Positions 6,556 to 9,258 of a stretch of DNA of 9,258 nt are shown here, one piece after another. The notes under the pieces are model-generated. The model was given only the letters and a program-made list of their open reading frames with translations, did not search any database and was not told where the DNA came from. Numbering within the stretch: the first letter of the stretch is position 1; each line of letters starts with the position of its first letter. This DNA is from Spirochaetae bacterium HGW-Spirochaetae-7 (lineage in GTDB: Bacteria > Spirochaetota > Spirochaetia > Treponematales > UBA12059). The stretch lies in contig PGXR01000124.1 in the NCBI GenBank assembly GCA_002839245.1, forward strand, positions 1 to 9,258, written 5' to 3'. The translations under genes and the position numbers were made by a program.

Positions 6556-6792
6556 ATGGCCGGACAAGATTTTCTCACTACACAAGAAGCAGCTGCATAT
6601 TTAGGGCGCTCGAAAGCTGGAATGTACCAGCTAGCGAATCGCGGCCGCGTACCCTACACGCGCCCGGCCGGCGGCAAGTGTTACTTCCGCCGGGCTGACC
6701 TCGACGCCTTCCTCTCGAGCGGCTACCATCCCTCAAGCGCCGAAACCGCCGCCCAGGCAGACGCGCGACTCAACGGCGAGGTCTCGAAATGA
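6556..6792 (+). CDS. Excisionase/AlpA-like helix-turn-helix DNA-binding protein
   Basis: 78 residues of the MerR-like HTH_17 type (DNA-binding domain, excisionase family). Seen: residues 6-50 read FLTTQEAAAYLGRSKAGMYQ, then LANRGRVPYTRPAGGKCYF, then RRADLDAFL. That is the classic order of a first helix pair, recognition helix, beta wing and the RRxDLDxFL closing helix. Family members act as excisionases beside an integrase or, as AlpA in phage satellites, as activators of the excision and replication genes. The ATG at 6556 has AAGGGGG 6 bases upstream. The stop overlaps the next start as ATGA. The exact role (Xis or AlpA) cannot be told from sequence. Confidence 0.85.
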   Translation: MAGQDFLTTQEAAAYLGRSKAGMYQLANRGRVPYTRPAGGKCYFRRADLDAFLSSGYHPSSAETAAQADARLNGEVSK

Positions 6793-6974
6793 TGGTCCGC
6801 GCCCCCGTCGCCGAGGCGCCGGAGTTCGTCCTCGTCATCGGGGTTGACCTGGCGCAGATCGTCGCCCGACGCGCGGCCGAAGCTGGCCAGGCTCGCTCCA
6901 TGGTCGGAGCCCTAGACCTCGAACGAGAGCTTGCCGACGAGTTGCGCCGCCGCGCCGGGGCTCGTCATGCGTGA
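6789..6974 (+). CDS. Small hypothetical protein (61 residues)
   Basis: No family recognised. It has two adjacent ATG codons (6789 and 6792); the first overlaps the upstream stop as ATGA, with GAGG about 7 bases before it. The middle is hydrophobic (FVLVIGVDLAQIVARRAA) and the rest is a charged helix rich in Ala, Arg and Glu (DLERELADELRRRAGA). The stop lies inside the start of the ATPase gene (8-base overlap), so the three genes look translationally coupled. Coupling on both sides is the main argument that it is real. Confidence 0.6.
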   Translation: MMVRAPVAEAPEFVLVIGVDLAQIVARRAAEAGQARSMVGALDLERELADELRRRAGARHA

Positions 6975-8241
6975 TGCAATCCTTACACCGCACGCCCTCG
7001 AGCAATTCCAGGCGCACCCGCTGACCCCGGAGCAATTCGAGGCCGAAAAGGCCCGAATCATTGACGAACCGGCGCATCTGAAACGTCTCGAGCGCATCAA
7101 GAAGCTGCCGCGATCGTTTAGCGTCAAGGAACTGCTCGAGACGACATTCGCGCCGGTGGTATGGATAATCATCAACCTGCTTACCACAGGGCTGACAATC
7201 CTTGCCGGTGCGCCAAAGCTCGGCAAGAGCTGGCTGATGCTCTCGATTGCCGTAGCAGTGGGCATCGGTGGCAGCGTCCTGGGGCGGTACCAGGTCGAGG
7301 CTCGGAAGGTTTTGTGCCTGTTTCTCGAGGACACGCCAAAGCGATTGAAGAACAGGCTCGAGAAGATCGCGGCCAAGCTGACGGAGAACGTCATCATCTT
7401 CAATCAATGGCGGTCCGGGGCAGAGGGTATCGCCGACCTTGATGCATACCTTGGCGAGAATTCCGACATCCGGCTCGTCATCATCGATACACTCGCCCGC
7501 TTCCGTGGAGCCTCGCGGGGCGATGATCGGTATTCCGAGGATTATGCGACATCAGCAGCGATCAAGGAAATCGCTGACCGGCACGACCTGGCAATCGTCG
7601 CCGTTCACCATGTTCGCAAGATGGGCGCCGATGACGTGATGGATACTGTTTCCGGCACTAACGGCCTGAACGGCGGCGCCGATGCGACATGGATACTGTC
7701 CCGCGCAAGGGGCGAGGCCGACGCGACCCTGTTCGTAACCGGCCGCGACATCGAGGAGCAAAAGCTCGCCCTGCGCTTCGATCCTGCGATGGCGACATGG
7801 ACGGTCATCGGAGACGCGCAAGAGTACGCGCAAAGCGAGGAACGCCGTCAGGTCCTCGAGGCCCTGCCACTTGCGTCAGCCATGAAGACGAGCGAGATCG
7901 CTGCCGCGATCGGTAAGAAGGTCCAGGCGACGGACTACTTGCTCAAGCAGCTCGAGGGCGATGGACTCGTGAAGAAGCCTAAGTATGGATATTGGACACG
8001 TACAGGGGTAGAAAGCACTGTAACCCCTGTAACTGTAACTTCCAATATCTCTAAGGTACAGGGGATACAGGCAGTCAAGGACTTACAGGGGATACAGTAC
8101 TTACAGGGAGTTATACAGGAAGCTACCCCGAAGCCCGCACAAGAGCCGCCTTCGCTGGATTATGGCATCGACAACGAACCATCAGGCGCAAGCGGAGAAT
8201 CGCCCGAATACTGCGAGGTGTCGATCGATGAAACCTTCTGA
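6967..8241 (+). CDS. RepA-like AAA_25 replicative ATPase/helicase with C-terminal winged helix
   Basis: RecA-fold ATPase of the RepA/AAA_25 type, which loads as or acts as the replicative helicase of plasmids, phages and satellites. Seen, 424 residues from ATG 6967: Walker A at 81-88 (GAPKLGKS, in the LAGAPKLGKSWL context typical of AAA_25), Walker B at 170-174 (LVIID), the sensor-like stretch VAVHHVRK (211-218), and GTNGLNGGADATWIL (230-244), typical of the family's end. A winged helix at about 300-343 (KTSEIAAAIGKKVQATDYLL) is followed by a tail at about 345-424. The tail begins with VTPVT and QGIQ repeats encoded by iteron-like DNA. An in-frame ATG at 6931 exists, but ATG 6967 gives the short overlap with the upstream gene. 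No primase domain is fused. It is the core replication gene of the element. Confidence 0.88.
   Translation: MRDAILTPHALEQFQAHPLTPEQFEAEKARIIDEPAHLKRLERIKKLPRSFSVKELLETTFAPVVWIIINLLTTGLTILAGAPKLGKSWLMLSIAVAVGIGGSVLGRYQVEARKVLCLFLEDTPKRLKNRLEKIAAKLTENVIIFNQWRSGAEGIADLDAYLGENSDIRLVIIDTLARFRGASRGDDRYSEDYATSAAIKEIADRHDLAIVAVHHVRKMGADDVMDTVSGTNGLNGGADATWILSRARGEADATLFVTGRDIEEQKLALRFDPAMATWTVIGDAQEYAQSEERRQVLEALPLASAMKTSEIAAAIGKKVQATDYLLKQLEGDGLVKKPKYGYWTRTGVESTVTPVTVTSNISKVQGIQAVKDLQGIQYLQGVIQEATPKPAQEPPSLDYGIDNEPSGASGESPEYCEVSIDETF
8001..8119 (+). repeat. Iteron-like TACAGGGG repeat cluster inside the ATPase gene
   Basis: TACAGGGG occurs at 8001-8008, 8057-8064 and 8084-8091 in direct orientation, and at 8024-8031 inverted (CCCCTGTA). 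Weaker copies are TACAGGGA at 8102-8109 and TACAGG at 8066-8071 and 8114-8119. Sites 1 and 2 form an inverted pair. From 8057 on, most copies are spaced in multiples of 9 bases. Origins inside or beside the rep gene are common in plasmids and satellites. The alternative is a purely coding expansion (QGIQ, YLQG), but the inverted copy speaks against that. Confidence 0.6.
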
Positions 8242-8416
8242 CGGCCGGCAGCGCCAGGACACATTGCCAGTAGCAACCCGATGCGATCGTGTTATGTGCG
8301 CTGTCCGCGAGTCCCTGCGCTATGCCATACCCTTGACGCTGCACTTGCTGTCAGATGCAGAGCTCGAACGTCTCGACAAAGAGCTTGACCGTCGCGTTGC
8401 GGAGGCGCTGCGATGA
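8228..8416 (+). CDS. Small hypothetical protein (62 residues)
   Basis: No family recognised. ATG 8228 lies inside the end of the ATPase gene (14-base overlap), with GAGGTG 7 bases upstream. The last third (LSDAELERLDKELDRRVAEAL) is a strongly charged amphipathic helix, perhaps a coiled coil. The N-terminal half has two cysteines and no clear motif. The overlap suggests coupled translation with the ATPase and an accessory replication or regulatory role, which is inference. Confidence 0.6.
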   Translation: MKPSDGRQRQDTLPVATRCDRVMCAVRESLRYAIPLTLHLLSDAELERLDKELDRRVAEALR

Positions 8417-8532
8417 ACCCCTACCCCCTATTGGAAAAACAAAGGGGTAAACGCTACACCCCAAGCGCAGTCTTCTTCTTTCAAAATGGCAAAAACCAGA
8501 AAACCGAAAGGGCAAAGAAAGGTTATGCATAG
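8413..8532 (+). CDS. Possible 39-residue lysine-rich peptide, doubtful
   Basis: The ATG overlaps the previous stop (ATGA) and an open frame runs to TAG at 8530-8532. The product has 39 residues, basic, with VFFFQNGKNQK and KTERAKKGYA. Against it: the stretch is less GC-rich than the neighbouring genes, holds several GGGGTA/TACCCC sites, and may simply be regulatory DNA before the 8562 promoter. Confidence 0.3.
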   Translation: MNPYPLLEKQRGKRYTPSAVFFFQNGKNQKTERAKKGYA

Positions 8533-8538
8533 TTCGCA

Positions 8539-8567
8539 TTGTTTCCCGTACCCCATAGGGGTATAAT
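8539..8567 (+). promoter_or_regulatory. Promoter with palindromic operator over the spacer and -10
   Basis: TTGTTT (8539-8544) and a perfect TATAAT (8562-8567) are 17 bases apart. Within the spacer and overlapping the -10 lies the perfect dyad TACCCC-ATA-GGGGTA (8549-8563). A protein bound there would block polymerase, so this is a candidate switch for the downstream head genes. Confidence 0.7.
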
Positions 8568-8600
8568 CTTATTGTCACCGTCGTGAGACAGGAGCATTTT

Positions 8601-8822
8601 ATGTTCAAGTTTTTTACGAAGCCCGCCAAAAAATCCGCCAAACAATCAGCCCGCGCATTTATGGTCGAACACGCTGACCTCCTGGGCAATATCGCCTGGC
8701 AGATGAAGCACGTCATCCGGCTTGATTCGCACTCGATCGACTCGGACATCCGTTTCCGCAAGATCGAGAACCGGCTGGACTGCATCGAACGCGCCGGCGG
8801 CTTCAAGGAAGTCGAAATATGA
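8601..8822 (+). CDS. Small phage-type hypothetical protein (73 residues)
   Basis: No family recognised. ATG 8601 has AGGAG 6 bases upstream; an in-frame GTG at 8583 lies before that ribosome site and is rejected. The N-terminus is basic (FKFFTKPAKKSAKQSARAF) and the rest is helical (DSHSIDSDIRFRKIENRLDCIERAGGF), possibly a coiled coil. It is the first gene behind the operator-controlled promoter and overlaps the protease start as ATGA, so it is probably made with the head proteins. Its position before the protease would suit a small head-assembly or regulatory protein. That role is a guess. Confidence 0.7.
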   Translation: MFKFFTKPAKKSAKQSARAFMVEHADLLGNIAWQMKHVIRLDSHSIDSDIRFRKIENRLDCIERAGGFKEVEI

Positions 8823-9258
8823 GCGGTGCAACCGTTGAACGCCGCGAGCTGGCCGCCCCGTGCGAGGTCCGCCGTAAAGGCACGGCCGCATACCTCGATG
8901 GCGTAGTGCCTTACAGAAGCATGTCCGAGGACCTGGGCGGCTTCCGCGAGATCATCGCGCCTGGCGCATTTGCTCGAACCTTGAACGCGCAGACCGACGT
9001 TAAGGCGTTTTGGGCGCACGATGAAAAAGAAATAATCGGCAGCACCGCCGCCGGAACCATGACCCTCGAGGACCGAGCCGATGGGCTCCACTTCTCGATC
9101 AAGGTTCCCACCGGAAGCGCGAACCGGGTTGAGTCAGTCGAACGTGGAGACGTTAACGGCGTCAGCTTCGGCTTCATAACAGACCCCAAGGGCGACGAGT
9201 GGAACCTTGAAGGCCCGGAGACAATCCGCACCCTTCGATCCGTTCACTTGCTCGAGAT
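8819..9258 (+). CDS. HK97-type prohead protease (peptidase S78/U35 family), 3' end outside window
   Basis: Assembly protease that cleaves the HK97-fold major capsid protein and scaffold during head maturation. Seen: 146 residues before the edge. FREIIAPGAFARTL (42-55) matches the family pattern ExIxPGAF. WAHD (65-68) carries the candidate catalytic His67. GSTAAGTMTLEDRADGLHFS (74-93) matches the LGxTxxGTLxLxxxxxGLxF stretch. VESVERGDVNGVSFGF (104-119) carries the candidate catalytic Ser116. The ATG overlaps the upstream stop as ATGA. In phages this gene is followed by the major capsid gene and often preceded by portal and terminase genes. Here nothing resembling portal or terminase lies upstream, only replication genes, which is unusual for a full phage. 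Confidence 0.92.
   Translation, partial: MSGATVERRELAAPCEVRRKGTAAYLDGVVPYRSMSEDLGGFREIIAPGAFARTLNAQTDVKAFWAHDEKEIIGSTAAGTMTLEDRADGLHFSIKVPTGSANRVESVERGDVNGVSFGFITDPKGDEWNLEGPETIRTLRSVHLLE

Noticed and set aside
8111..8119. DnaA box (TTATACAGG) in the iteron cluster
   Set aside because: Two of nine positions differ from the consensus, including the end bases, and it is explained as a weak copy of the TACAGG repeat.
8351..9091. 246-codon open frame on the minus strand
   Set aside because: It lies antisense to two well-supported genes with good ribosome sites and a recognisable protease. Its translation shows no domain.

Overview
The window suggests a high-GC anaerobic or fermentative bacterium with a phosphotransferase (PTS) system. 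The mannitol genes resemble those of Bacillota, spirochaetes and relatives, but nothing here fixes the taxon. Two blocks lie back to back, separated by about 450 bases of repeats and AT-rich DNA.

Left block (1-4438, minus strand): a mannitol PTS operon in the order mtlA (EIICB transporter), mtlR (PRD-type activator), mtlF (EIIA), and the start of a PTS Enzyme I gene. Junctions are tight: 67 bases, then a 4-base overlap, then 4 bases. The phosphate relay can be read from the genes: Enzyme I and HPr, then MtlF His, then MtlA Cys, then mannitol. MtlR carries PRD histidines and an EIIB-like cysteine through which the relay state could control it. A perfect palindrome upstream of mtlA is a candidate MtlR operator. 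At the left edge the Enzyme I gene breaks off into what reads, in another frame, as an FG-GAP/VCBS repeat protein. This is a rearrangement or an assembly chimera.

Middle (4439-4997): the mtlA upstream region; a compound GC-rich repeat array A-B-B-B-A-B (4592-4815); then an AT-rich stretch with nested direct and inverted repeats and a nine-G tract at the ribosome binding site of the integrase gene.

Right block (4998-9258, plus strand): the start of an integrated phage-like element. It holds a tyrosine recombinase with all catalytic residues, a small HTH-like protein behind its own promoter and closed by a terminator, and an excisionase/AlpA-type HTH protein. A 61-residue orphan and a RepA-like (AAA_25) ATPase with a C-terminal winged helix follow. 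Next come small orphan ORFs, then a promoter with a palindromic operator driving a 73-residue protein and an HK97-type prohead protease cut by the window edge. Inside the 3' part of the ATPase gene lies a cluster of TACAGGGG repeats that resembles iterons.

The order integrase, regulator, AlpA/Xis, replication ATPase, own capsid genes matches capsid-forming phage satellites (cf-PICI-like) as well as a compact prophage. This is the most interesting system in the window. Deciding needs the sequence to the right: satellites of this type carry head and packaging genes but no tail or lysis genes.
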